Positions 32,193 through 42,552 of a stretch of DNA of 64,000 bases are shown here, piece after piece. The position numbers and the translations under genes were made by a program. The stretch's first letter is position 1, and every line of letters starts with the position of its first letter. Below the pieces are notes generated by a model. That model worked only from the letters and a program-made list of their open reading frames with translations, had not been told where the DNA came from and searched no databases. Where the stretch lies: NCBI GenBank assembly GCA_022570795.1, contig JAKUDP010000002.1, positions 1,612,001 to 1,676,000 on the forward strand, written 5' to 3'. The DNA comes from Sphaerulina vaccinii. Taxonomy: Eukaryota > Ascomycota > Dothideomycetes > Mycosphaerellales > Mycosphaerellaceae.

Positions 32193-32908
32193 ATGTGGTT
32201 CAGCATGATGCCTGAACCACGCAAAGCCAAGGCTCGCCAGGCTCAAGTCGCCAATGCCTGTATCATTTGCAGACGTGCAAAAGTCAAGGTTCGCAACCTC
32301 GTCTTCCACAGTGAGAACTGTTATTTGGCTGATTCGGCGCATCATCTTAGTGCTCAGGTGAGCGTCCGATGTGCAATCGCTGTAACGAGCGGGGGTTGGA
32401 GTGTGAGTACGACGTTCGAGAGGGCGTCACGAAACGCCAGCAAATACAGCATGACCTGGTGGACAGGCAGATTGAGCTGGAGCACGCAATGAAAATCCTC
32501 TCACATCTCCAACAGAGCAGCGACCACGAGGCGACAGAGTCCCTGGCACGTCTGCGACTCGGCTCCTCAATTGATGACGAGTATCGCTACATCTCATCGC
32601 CGTTATCCCCATTCTCGTTGTATGGGTCGAGCTTTCCCGCATAGCATGGACTTCCTGATGGAAAGCAGCACAACGCCCATCAAGAGTCCTTTTCGGAGGC
32701 AAAGCGCGAATCCGTCACGGCCGAAGCTGGCACGGAAACCACTATGAAAGATCTGCGGTCCCATGCGTATTATCGTCTTCGCAACCTCGATCGGCATAGC
32801 CGGGCTTCTAGTGCGGTTGATGCAACCGCGGATGTCGAGCAGATACTTTATGAGTTTCAGGGCATGCTCTCGGTATTCCGTAGGCCCGATCACCGCTTCC
32901 GGCCATGA
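32193..32908 (+). pseudogene. Zn2Cys6 transcription factor with internal TAG
   Basis: Exon 1 is 32,193-32,288 and exon 2 starts at 32,351; the 62-nt intron has a gttcgc donor and a catcttag acceptor. Splicing gives a perfect cluster, C-x2-C-x6-C-x6-C-x2-C-x6-C (CIICRRAKVKC, then PMCNRCNERGLECEY). A helical linker follows (LVDRQIELEHAMKILSHL), the usual dimerisation region. TAG at 32,642-32,644 interrupts a frame that continues in the same phase to TGA at 32,906-32,908 with ordinary protein-like sequence (...VEQILYEFQGML...), so CAG-to-TAG is likely. With the stop, 129 residues would be made, enough for the DNA-binding part only. Confidence 0.7.
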
Positions 32909-33054
32909 CACCGCCATCGCAGCAGGCGCGGTGGGCAACGCATCTGATCGCTCAGCGTCCCACAGCCTGTCCGGGTGGATATTCTGCTCTATAGTACAAC
33001 CAAATTCCGAAAATTGAGTTCATCGCGATGTTCGTGTTTTTCGTACTTGGATCA

Positions 33055-33540
33055 TCAATCGACATTTGTTGTTGCGGACGCGAGTGGACCCACTGATTGC
33101 GGGGATTCGTCTCGCGTTGGATTTCGTGGCGATTTGGGGAACAGTAATGAGGGTATGGGCGTCAAAGTCTCGATCATCCCGGGTCCAGATCGCAAACCAG
33201 AAGAATGTCGGAGCTTGTCCCAATCCAGCCACAAAGATCCGTTCTCGGCCATTACGGGAGCATCGCCTGTCAAGCTCCTCATCATAGATGGATGCCCTCG
33301 TTCCTCACGAAAGAAATTTTTTGAGCGCCCCTGCGCGCCAGTAGCGCCGTGGCCCGTCGCCCAGCTTAACGGGTGAGATGCTCCGCTTGTGCAAGACGTC
33401 GAATTACTGGGTATGGGAGCTCCATCGCGAATCTTTCTAGACGTTGTCGGGTGTGTCGAAGTGTGGACAGTCTTCTTCACGGGTTTCGTGCCGGGTGTCT
33501 CGTGTTCGATTCGCGGAGAAGATGATACCGTTCTATTCAA
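33055..33540 (-). CDS. Hypothetical protein, low-copy repeat family member 1
   Basis: An open minus-strand frame, 161 codons from a non-ATG first codon; the true start is uncertain. Pro/Ser/Thr/Arg-rich and probably disordered. The segment with KK...STHPTTSRKIRDGAP and SNSTSCTSG is clearly related to the plus-strand frame at 51,825-52,157 (STHPTMSKEIRDRA..., SNSTPRTSG). Similarity also extends upstream at the DNA level (about 33.29-33.90 kb against 51.44-52.10 kb, inverted). Function unknown. Confidence 0.4.
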   Translation of the reverse strand: MNRTVSSSPRIEHETPGTKPVKKTVHTSTHPTTSRKIRDGAPIPSNSTSCTSGASHPLSWATGHGATGAQGRSKNFFREERGHPSMMRSLTGDAPVMAENGSLWLDWDKLRHSSGLRSGPGMIETLTPIPSLLFPKSPRNPTRDESPQSVGPLASATTNVD

Positions 33541-34015
33541 GAACTCATCGGTGCGGGACGTCGCGATCGTTGTCAGGTGGCGATGATGGACCGGCGGGGA
33601 GCCATCGGAGGCGGTGTCGCGGCTGTAGTATTGTAGAGTGTCTGGGCTCAGTCATCCCGCCCGTGTTGCTGGCGAGTCGTGTTTGGCGCTGCTGTCTATG
33701 CCCACTTCAATGGACGCGTTCTGTTCATTGCCTGCTCTTAGTGTTCGTTGGTTTTCGTCTACTGCGGCCGCAACGGCAGCTCTGCAGGCACATATCGACG
33801 CGGAGAGCCGCGGAATAAGATGCAGGCGCAGTCACGGCCACGCATAGAGATGTGCAGTAATGCTGCCCATTGAATTCAGAAACTGAGATACTCTCTATTC
33901 ATTGTTTTCTACTCACGGTCCTGCTACACCGACTGGGCGCTTCCCACAGTCCACGGCAGCATGTGAACGTGTGTTTTTGGTTGTGAGTTGACGCTGTTCC
34001 GAGGGATTGCTGTAA

Positions 34016-34183
34016 TCAGACTGTGTTCACGTCGTCGGGTAGCGGGTGCGGTGCGGGAAGAGGCTGGCTTCCGCTCCCCGTCGCACGTCCGCGTTCTGCG
34101 GCGGCGAACTTCAATTTCAGTCTTGGTAGTCGTTGCGATGATGGATTGACCACCTCGATGGTATCTCCCTCTGTGTCTGACAT
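34016..34183 (-). CDS. Short hypothetical protein, divergent from kinase
   Basis: A 55-codon frame from ATG 34,183. It starts MSDTEGDTIEV and then shows a basic RLPRLKLKF stretch and a Pro-rich tail, a layout like the N-termini of some fungal nuclear proteins. It may be the first exon of a longer gene, since coding-like sequence continues leftward in another frame. Its start is 170 bp from the kinase start on the other strand, so they would share a promoter region. Confidence 0.3.
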   Translation of the reverse strand: MSDTEGDTIEVVNPSSQRLPRLKLKFAAAERGRATGSGSQPLPAPHPLPDDVNTV

Positions 34184-34353
34184 GTTGTTTTTTGTTCTGA
34201 TCATTTGGACGGAATTTGAAGCAGCCAAATGCTGTTCGCCGCGGTCGGACCGAGCCGAGAACCCATAATTGTCCGTCGCCAAATCCCTTCCATTCTCTGT
34301 CGTCTTGCTTCTCGATATCCTGTAGTAAAGCAAAGCGCAACAAGCAAAATTCC

Positions 34354-35130
34354 ATGATGAACGTCATCGACGGCAAAGGCATTGCCGTACTCGGTGCAGG
34401 CCTGTCTGCTATCGTTGAGCTTCGCAGCGATGGACTTGTCATAAAATCACCTTGGCCTGATTGGCGAGCACAACAAAGCCAAGCGGATCTGGAGCGAGAG
34501 GCACGCGCCCACTTCAAACTTCAAGAGGCTCTGTCGAAGGAGAACTATAGAAGGCGATTTATTCGATTAATCTCGTACCATCCGGATGACTCGACAATAA
34601 CAATGGAGTATGCGGAAAATGGCACGCTACGCGACTATCTTCGAAAGCAAGCACACGTAGGCCAGACTGACAAATCGCTACGATACTCTTGGATTCTTGC
34701 GATGACGGAAGGACTTGCGATGCTACATACGCAAGGCATCATTCATTGCGATTTTACACCAAACAACATGCTCCTAGACCATCGTTTGGAGCTCAAAATC
34801 ACGGACTTCGGATGCAGCTCGATTGATGGGTCCCAGTCTACTGGTACTGCAGGAGCACGTTTCGACCCGGGCAATAGCCATTGGAGTACTCCAGCAACAG
34901 AAGAGGACGACCTTTTCGCGCTTGGTTCAAGCATCTATGAGGTGCTTACTAGCAAAAGACCCTACGAGGATATACCATCGGATCAGGTTCGCTTTCTGCA
35001 CAGGCAGCGTCAGTTCGAAGACCTTACTGGACTCGTGATGTCGGAGATCATCTTGGACTGTTGGCTTCTAAGGGCACATTCAGCCGAGGCAGTCTACCAA
35101 AGAGTTCTCGCGGCGGGTTCTGCATTATAG
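34354..35130 (+). CDS. Small protein kinase (Ser/Thr/Tyr kinase-like), intact
   Basis: A single exon of 258 residues; tandem ATGs at 34,354 and 34,357. The frame extends upstream without an ATG, so 34,354 is chosen. Landmarks: a Gly-rich loop GAGLSAIVEL (14-23), the beta-3 lysine in LVIKSP (K31), a helix-C glutamate (E47 or E49), the catalytic loop IHCDFTPNN (130-138) with the Asp and the metal-binding Asn present, and DFG (151-153). The usual HRD Arg is Cys, and the APE motif is weak (STPATEEDD). The domain fills the whole protein, so it is a minimal stand-alone kinase of the type common in accessory fungal regions. It looks catalytically capable, but HCD suggests non-standard activation. 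Confidence 0.8.
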   Translation: MMNVIDGKGIAVLGAGLSAIVELRSDGLVIKSPWPDWRAQQSQADLEREARAHFKLQEALSKENYRRRFIRLISYHPDDSTITMEYAENGTLRDYLRKQAHVGQTDKSLRYSWILAMTEGLAMLHTQGIIHCDFTPNNMLLDHRLELKITDFGCSSIDGSQSTGTAGARFDPGNSHWSTPATEEDDLFALGSSIYEVLTSKRPYEDIPSDQVRFLHRQRQFEDLTGLVMSEIILDCWLLRAHSAEAVYQRVLAAGSAL

Positions 35131-36240
35131 CGAAGCATGGCGCAGCAATAAATATACATCAGAGGAAAACAAGGTCACCATTCTGACCGCTCTAGTCGAG
35201 GTGCTTCTTCTGCATTCTGAAGTGGTCGTTCTCATCCACACTTCATTCACTCTCAGCTATCTTTGAGAATAACCCTCGTCCCTGCAGTTTGGGCACTGAT
35301 CCCGTACCGTCGTTGACCCTGCAAACGACGACTTGAGAGCGTCGCCAGTGCATGAACTCTGGCCAGGTCGACTTAAGGCTGCTGAGCACTTCACGAGGTC
35401 ACGCGATGTTCGGCTATGCTCCGCCGTTCTGTTGCAGCCGCGATAATGTCTGGTTGAGGTGATTACGGTACACATCTGATGAAACGAACATAAGCAACGG
35501 GCACATGGAGGCCTTCGGAGACGAGCGGGACAAACCTTGGTATAAGACGTACACCTGCGAATTATTAGGCTTCCCGAAGTCTGTAAGCGCTCCTTGTGCC
35601 AGCTGAATAACTGCAGAGTTATCGGAACGATCAAGCCTCCTGGCTACCTCTGGCTTTATACCTTACCAGCCAAATCTGGGCGCGTTCCCCCACTCTGATC
35701 ATCAACCAAAGAGGACACAACCTCCCCCGCGGTCCAGCGATAGCTGTTGAACTCGCGATGCAACCATGCTGCTGCCTCATGGAATCGCTCCCCATCGAGT
35801 TAGAGCACAGGACCCCACTGCAGGTCTTACAAGCCGCTTATCTTGCAAGGCGGCACGAGTTCAAGCTGACAGGTCAGGAATGCCACTCAAGGAGAGCGAC
35901 TTCGTCATACTGTCGTCCTGCATGCTTTCACCACCTTTTAATTCGCAGTCAGCCTCACCAGACCCGATGCTGGTGAGCACAGTAGTGCAGCATCGGGTGA
36001 GGCGTGCATAACGGTCCAATTGCCCCAATCGCGCTACTGCACAAGTTCGCTAGGCAGCTCCATTCACGCGGACGTATTACCTTATGCGGTTGGATCAAGC
36101 TAGCTCTGATGCATGTGAAGGGCCAGTTTGTCACAGGCCATGCCTGAGGCTCAGGCTGTGCCTGTAGCTAGACCAGACCCCCATGTCATGCACTGACCTT
36201 TGACTTTCGATTCGATTCGGTTCGATGTGGTTTGTGGACA
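35131..36240. other. Intergenic region with inverted repeats
   Basis: No convincing gene is present. Short frames occur on both strands. It contains the long hairpin at 35,952-36,003 and a short palindromic segment near 36,145 (gcctgaggctcaggc). Confidence 0.4.
35952..36003. repeat. Long inverted repeat (hairpin)
   Basis: The left arm, 35,952-35,972 (gcctcacc then cccgatgctg, with a 3-base bulge), pairs with the right arm, 35,988-36,003 (cagcatcgggtgaggc), around a 15-base loop. The pairing is near-perfect. There is no T-run as in a terminator and no flanking duplication that I could find. Confidence 0.6.
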
Positions 36241-36243
36241 TAG

Positions 36244-36252
36244 TATATAAGG
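36244..36252 (+). promoter_or_regulatory. TATA-box-like element
   Basis: tatataagg lies downstream of a gattcgattcggttcgatg repeat-like stretch and is followed by pyrimidine-rich sequence, the usual fungal core-promoter layout. No clear plus-strand gene follows, so its target is unknown. Confidence 0.3.
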
Positions 36253-36367
36253 ACTGGGATATCGCCTTCCTCTCGATTCCCCAGCTTTGCAATCTTGTAT
36301 CTAGAGAGGCTAGCGTTCTGTGAATAACGTCTGCATAGACCCTTACAGGTACACCTCGTTTGGACGG

Positions 36368-36715
36368 TTATATCCCTACACCGCCACGCAAACAAACATT
36401 GAGGAGCTGGTTATGGAACAAGGGCATCGGAGAGGCAATTACTAAGTATACTGCTTTCTCATCCAGGGAAATAGCTGCCATGACGACGATATCTGGTCCG
36501 TCTCTCGTAGGTGGGCGAAGTTGATTGTGCTGGCAGGATGGAGGGGCGATCCGGTCAAGAATAGCTCCGTTGCAGTAAACGCGCCGTTGTTGGAGCGGGA
36601 ATTTTGAACCGCTTCCCTCTGGCGTAGGATACTCAAGTCGCGCTTCGAGCATTTTCTGACACGGAGGACCAGGAAGACATGGAGAGGAGCTTCTTTTCGC
36701 TGGGTCGCGACTCAT
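36368..36715 (-). CDS. Hypothetical protein
   Basis: A 115-codon frame from ATG 36,715. It begins MSRDPAKRSSSP and is Pro/Arg-rich at first, then more regular (PDIVVMAAISLDEKAVYLVIASP). No known domain. Another frame, 36,714-36,944, starts on the opposite strand at nearly the same place. One or both may be chance. Confidence 0.3.
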   Translation of the reverse strand: MSRDPAKRSSSPCLPGPPCQKMLEARLEYPTPEGSGSKFPLQQRRVYCNGAILDRIAPPSCQHNQLRPPTRDGPDIVVMAAISLDEKAVYLVIASPMPLFHNQLLNVCLRGGVGI

Positions 36716-39700
36716 GGTTGATTTCCGAGGTGTCAGGAAGCGTTCTCCATATGAAATCCGCACCTGGGTCACATTAACCTACGAAGTGTCAAACTGTACT
36801 AAATGGAATGGTCGTGAAGTTGTGGTTGGCCTGTCAGCGCCGATCTGGAACCCCGGGGGGTCGCAAATATTCCCCACTGCGCAAGGTATCAGATGCAGCG
36901 AATACTTGGAATGGCGGACACTTTTGCAATCTCTTGCTCCATAATCTATGCTGTCGCGGCAGCAGTCACTAGGCGAGAACGCTCCGTTCCTCTCATAGCA
37001 CTAACGTCTTCGATAAGCCAGTGCATCAGATAGGCTAGTGCATCAGGCCAAATTAGGCCAAAATCTGAGAATTTGAAACTGCGAGAACGCGACAGGAAGA
37101 ACAGCCCGAAACTTATCACCTAGTTGCCGGAGGTCGTTATGCTATATGTCACCTTGCATAGGAACTATAGCCTTACTCTCCGCCTAATATACCCTTAGGC
37201 AGCTGTCCTACGACTTTTACACGGGCAGAAATGCAGTTTTATACGTATCGCTATGTTATGTTAGTTATGTCATTCAGTATAGCTATGCACAGATCTAACG
37301 TCCGTATGAGCTGTCCCTAAACGTTGACGACCTTACGTTTATACTCTCGTACGCTGCCTTGACTCAAATGTTCCCCAGATCCGTTTTGCAGGAGTGTGAT
37401 AGGGGTAGCCACTCCATGAGAGCATTATTATTGCCAACCTAGTCGGGCAAAAACCTCATCTCGTGAGGAAAACTTGGGTCCGATAGCCTCGCCGTGTTCT
37501 CACCACCTGATTGTCGTTCCTTCGCTCTGTACGTCAAACCAAGCCGTTTGCCTTTCGTTCCTTGCCTGCGTTCCATCCCTTGGCTGGGGATAGGGTCCTC
37601 GTCGCGCGTCCTTCAGTCTCTTGTCCTCGTCCCGCCGCGTGGACGCGCGCCGGTGTCTCCCCATCACAAGGTCCCTCGGCCCGACCAAACCTCGGGCTGC
37701 CTTGCGCCATCAACTTTCCCACTCGCGGGCAGTGGTACTTTCATCTCGTTTAGTCCCGCCGGGGTGTCATGTGACTTTTGCTTTCCCCAGGCAGAGCGAA
37801 TCGATGCCCAGAGGGCTGTTCGACGAGGGCGCGGAACAGCCTCCCCTCCTCCTGCTACCGCCTCCTTCCGGAGGGCTTCCGTGGGATAACGGTTGCTTCT
37901 TCCCGCCAGCTTTAGGCTGGAGCAACACCTGTCCGCTGTCGGTATAGATCGGCAGTCCTCTTGCCTGTCGTACGTAGGGTTGCGTATGTCAAGCTCTTGC
38001 GGCAGCACGGGAGCTGACGTACCCGTGCTATCCGCCTCTCCTTCTCCTTGTGTTCATCCTCTTGTCGTGAGAAACTTCCAAATTCCCCGGACTCCTTGAC
38101 CTTGCTCTTGCCTTCGCTGATGCTAGGACATCTTCGGCGTTCGTTGTCGTCTTATATCGGCCGGTGAGGCGAGCCTCACCTTCGTTGGTTGCGTACCAAG
38201 CACGCCTGCCGCCCGCCGCTGCGGAGCTCGCTGTGGAGATATCTTGGCTCTCCGTACTGCCTCCTAGAGCAGACGAAGGTTCGTAGCCGGCACCACGTAC
38301 AGGTGTATCTCCTCACCGGCCACGTATCGCTAACGTCCCTCCCACCACGGGGAGCCAGCCTGTGAGACGAGCCAACGTACACAAACCTGCAGCCTCCACC
38401 TTTACCAACGTAATACGCATCGGTAGATCCTGTAGCGTTACTCTGGCACCATATTCTTCGTCTACTGCCCCGAGTATTACAAGTGGGGAATGATGGTGGT
38501 CGTGCTGTGGATCATCATGCAGATGCTGCAAATCGACTCGTTAACGACTAGCCTATGCCGCGGCCGACGTCTTGTTTACGGCGTTCGTAGGGCGGATACT
38601 GTAGTCCATAGGGCGATGGAGATATTTGCTGCTTTGGGAAGCGTCTGAGCAAAGCGCTGTGCGATCCGAGAGTTTCTCCATTCCTCAAGCTAAATCTATA
38701 AGTTAGTGCGTTGGTGAATATAAGACCTGTAATCGTGCTAACCTCAGTTTACCAAACATCAAAACTTGTTTTAGCGCTATGCTGCGTGCAGTTATGCTAT
38801 AGGCGGTGCGGTGTGGTAGAGTGTGGCGCATAGTCGCGCGCTTCTCGATGCTTCTGAAGCTACGTGGGTTCGGCGCTTCTGCCTGCTGTCCGCTTTCGGA
38901 CCAGTTTTCGGGTACCTGCAGATCCCCCAGAAACTCTGGTTCCTTCTTCCCCATTGCTCCACATTACATTCATACAGTAGTACGGAGCAGATGGACAAGG
39001 CCAGCCTAGCGCTAGCCGCACATGCGTGCTCTGGCGTAAAGAGATCTTTTCGCGCTCGATCGCACGACACTAATGTTCCCCGCACCACGCTCCAGCATCG
39101 CACGCGCGGACGACGGTCGCTCCAGGCGAATGCGGAAAGCCAGCTGTACCTCGATCCGTGGGAGGAGAAGACGCCGGTCGCCTTCCTCGTCTAGCAAGAC
39201 GCTCTTGGTCGGCCTGTGCGGACCAAGTATGTAGGCTCGATTGTGTTCAGTCTCGCTTGCCAGCGGACTCCTTTAACGAGACAGAGCAAACCGCTGGGCA
39301 AAAAGAGGCCGCAGCACATCCATAATCTAATGGCGTGCGGAAGCCGGCGGAGCAACGCGACGGCGTTGACCTCAGCTACACCTACTATCTAGCACTTCCA
39401 TCTACCTCACCCGCACTGAGGTAACTAAGCGAGAGCTTAGGAGGTGTCGCCTGTCGATAGAATACGCAGCTATGGCTAGATGGAGCTCTGGAGCAGAGGT
39501 AAGAGCTAACACCTCCGGAGCACAGGCTGACAGGAGGCTACAGAACGACAAGGGAAGACCACCTACAAAACCAGGGGATATAGCGTACGAAAACTATCCG
39601 ACTCCTGCCTGCCTAGAACGTCGACCCAGGCCCGAAGCCGGTGCATCACTTGCTACCCCTTAGCTGCTGGTCGCGCGGCAGCTGTTAAGAGGAAGTAGGG

Positions 39701-40349
39701 GGACAGCACAGCTGTTAAGACAAGACCGGCGGACGTGTAATTGAGCTAGGCACGAGACAGGACACCCCTGACGTATACGCGCTCTGAGACCAGCACAATG
39801 CTAGCGAGGGTAGCCGACTCGTTCCTACTTGCAGTATAGAAGCTGCACGCGCTAGCTATCAGCATAAGGAGGCAGGCTACTGCTACAGGCAGAGGACTTG
39901 TTCGCCGATGTGGGTTAGAAGCTATATATCCTGCTCGCAGGATAAGGGGACAGGCCACCTCTGTGGCGGACTTGTATAAACAACGAGCATAGGGCTGGTT
40001 AGTCGGGTAGGCAAAGAGGTTTCGCTGCCGGCTGGGGCGCTATCTCGATCCTACACGGCGAGACATGGTCGGCCTGCTTCGGGGAGACCTGGGCAGGTAA
40101 CGCGAAACGACTTCGGTCGCGGGGCGTAGCGCGCAATGGCGGCGACAGAGACACCGTCTGCGCGGCTCGAAAGGACGGATGCGCATGTCGGTACACAAAG
40201 AGAAGGAAGCCGCTGGCCCACTCGCACTGGGAGCCTTGTTTATTATACAAGGTGGTGTCGCCACCAGCGGAGCCTGCGCCGTGTGCTTATGGAGCAAATC
40301 TTAGGATAAGGCAGGCGTCCTGGAATAAAGACGTAATCTGAGATAGGGG
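36716..40349. other. Long region without a supported gene
   Basis: Composition is normal to GC-rich, especially 37.5-38.5 kb and 39.4-40.3 kb. Many overlapping short frames occur on both strands, none with a recognisable motif. A 12-base direct repeat (cagctgttaaga, 39,679-39,690 and 39,709-39,720) and a tataaa at about 39,974 hint at an old transposon or solo LTR in 39.4-40.3 kb, but no second LTR or duplication was found. Confidence 0.35.
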
Positions 40350-40930
40350 TCCTTATGATGGGGACATGTCCGACCCTATCGCAATCCTAAGGGCTGCAAC
40401 ATACGGACACTATGAGAGGCAACCTCTCCCTTTACCTTGGAGGAAAGGCAGCATCAGACAACGAGAAGTGGAAACCAGTAATAGACGCAGTCCTGGCGAC
40501 GATCCAGTTCGCTATGGCTACAGGCCGTCTCGAGAGCTCATCGTACGAACCTTCCCCTAGCCAGGTGACGGCTAACCAAGACACAGAGGACACAACGCCG
40601 CCAACCTTATACCTACTACTACTAACCGTTTCCCCACAACGCACCCTCGTACCAACAGTAAGACACGCTTCACTCGCTGAAGATGGGACAGTGAACACTT
40701 GGAGGAGCAACTTTAAGAGAGCTTGTAAAACACTAATCTAGCACGAGTTTCCGACAATATAGGACAGAAGGACTAGGAGGACAGACTGAGATAGGACAAA
40801 CCAAATAGGCTATCTGGAGTTCAGGAAGTCTTCAGGAAGTAATTTGATGTCGTAGTATCTGTAGTGTGCCCTTTAGGTGCTTAGCGCCGGGCGGAATAAA
40901 CTCCATCCATCCATCCAGCCAGATACGAGG
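40350..40930 (+). pseudogene. LINE ORF2 3' end, UTR and tail (copy D)
   Basis: The sequence from 40,411 (MRGNLSLYLGGKAASDNEKW...) to about 40,560 is the C-terminus of the same LINE ORF2 as copy B. A long 3' UTR follows, ending ...ctttaggtgcttagcgccgg and a tandem ccatccatcc tail at about 40,902-40,917. A RIPed copy of the whole 500-bp stretch lies at about 56,505-57,010, where almost every difference is C-to-T or G-to-A. 5'-truncated; an in-frame stop precedes MRGN. Confidence 0.85.
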
Positions 40931-40982
40931 GAACACCGAAAACGAACGAACACACACCAGATACGAGGCATAGACGGCTAGG

Positions 40983-41007
40983 AGGATGGCGGAACCTCCG
41001 GGAGACA
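40983..41007 (+). other. LINE ORF1 start fragment
   Basis: Twenty-five bases around an ATG are identical to 23,957-23,981, the ORF1 start of the LINE at 23.96 kb, and then diverge. It lies about 65 bp after the LINE copy D tail. Between them is a 12-base direct repeat, ccagatacgagg (40,919-40,930 and 40,957-40,968). Confidence 0.6.
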
Positions 41008-41460
41008 GAACCTCTAACTTGCCAGGTACAGAAGACCGGTGAGTATACATACGCAACTCTGAGGTGACCGGCTAATAGTGACAAACATCCACGGCACGGC
41101 GCATGCGTAAGTTTGGTCCTCCGATCAGCTTAGCGACCACCTTACTATGACTGCAGCCGATCCCTGTGCACCATGTATCTATGCACATAGTGCGCAGTAG
41201 CTATCCGCATGAGGAAGGCAGTGAATTTCCAGCTCGTAACATCGCTTAAGGTCATCTTCCGCCCTCGCGCATGAACGTCGCAGAAGTCCTCTTCAGGATT
41301 AGCAGCAGCAAGCTATGCAAAGTATGAAAGCTCTATGCCACGTCTATCTCTGCACACCACAACGAGGCATCAACCACGGGGTTCAAGCCGAGCCGAGCCA
41401 ATTCGCTGCCTCTTTCGAAAGTTCTCATACAAATTCCGATCCTGAATACCTTATCTCAAG

Positions 41461-41841
41461 ATGCCACGGCTATTTAGCTGCACAGACGAAACGTCCCAGT
41501 GGTTCTACACCGAAGATCTTGGAGAGGTTCTTAACCATATACGCAGCACTCACCGGAATAGGTTTGTGAAGCGTCCAAGTGCTCTAGGCACGCCCGATTC
41601 GCACGGGCATCGATGGTATTGTTTCCGGTGCGTCGGAAAGTTAGGTAAAGATCACAAGAGCTTTGATACGCACTGGGCCATGTGGGATCATTTCAATGCG
41701 GCACATAACTGCTGTTTAGACACTATTGAGATCACCTGTAAGTCTCGTTATGACCAAGTTGTAGAAGAGTTGCTTTCCAGGCTTCGGGATGCTCGTTCAA
41801 AACACTCGACAGGATCAGATCTACCGGCCTCAATAACTTAG
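41461..41841 (+). CDS. C2H2-like zinc-finger protein, intact paralog
   Basis: A 126-codon frame from ATG 41,461. The core has WYCFRCVGKLGKDHKSF followed by MWDHFNAAH: a C-x2-C pair and an H-x4-H pair separated by about 21 residues, a stretched C2H2 finger. The N-terminus has FYTEDLGEVLNHIRSTH, which may form a second His-bearing helix. The closest relative in the window is the inverted broken copy at 48,291-48,572, sharing ALGTPDSHGH and the finger. The family seems lineage-specific; the role is unknown, possibly nucleic-acid binding. The next gene (42,553) is convergent. Confidence 0.6.
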   Translation: MPRLFSCTDETSQWFYTEDLGEVLNHIRSTHRNRFVKRPSALGTPDSHGHRWYCFRCVGKLGKDHKSFDTHWAMWDHFNAAHNCCLDTIEITCKSRYDQVVEELLSRLRDARSKHSTGSDLPASIT

Positions 41842-42552
41842 ATAGAGAATACCGATCACCAGAAATGCACAATTCACATCCATGATGATAGGGTTTCCAT
41901 CCTCCACACGTTCCGGAGAGAAGATCCAGGATATTCAACGTCGATTGCCTGTTGCACCTGGCTAGGCTTCTCAGATGCGATGATTTAGGGAAACCTGTAA
42001 GCAATGGTGCATTCAACATTCGCCTTACATTTCAACCATGATGGAACGATGTGGGCGTGGCTTACGCAATGTGCTTGACCACCGACCTGTTCACATTCAT
42101 AACGGCTGCCTGTACGTACAGAGTCTATTTGTCGAACGTACAAGCACGTAGTCGGATGTAAAGACTCTGTCCTCGCTCTAATGTTGTGATTCAACTTGTG
42201 GGATTTCTGTCTGTCGCCGATAAATGTGAGCACGATAAACATAGTCTGTCGCATTTCTTGCGATACTCGCTCAATCCAACTCAACCCACGTTTCTTGTTT
42301 TGGAACAAGGCAATGATTTCTGGATCCTCATTCTGGTATGCTATCTCGCAAGGTGTTGGGTGGACTTCCGCGGTTCGGTACATAGAAGGGCTTATGACGA
42401 AGTGGGGGGAATTTGTACAATGTGGTCATTCCATACGCCGAGCAGCTCAAGCTGCCATGGGCCCACGTTGAACAGAGCCCATGCTAAAGCGTGACATCAA
42501 GCTTGTGGCACCAACATTTGAGGCGATCTGCGGAATGATATGGATCGCATCT

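Noticed and set aside
37494..38099. Overlapping GC-rich frames of 60-130 codons on both strands
   Set aside because: The Arg/Pro/Ser-rich translations in all frames reflect base composition. There is no motif, splice site or start context.
39400..40300. Solo LTR suggested by tgttaaga and a tataaa
   Set aside because: No matching end, partner LTR or target duplication could be found; only a 12-base direct repeat remains.
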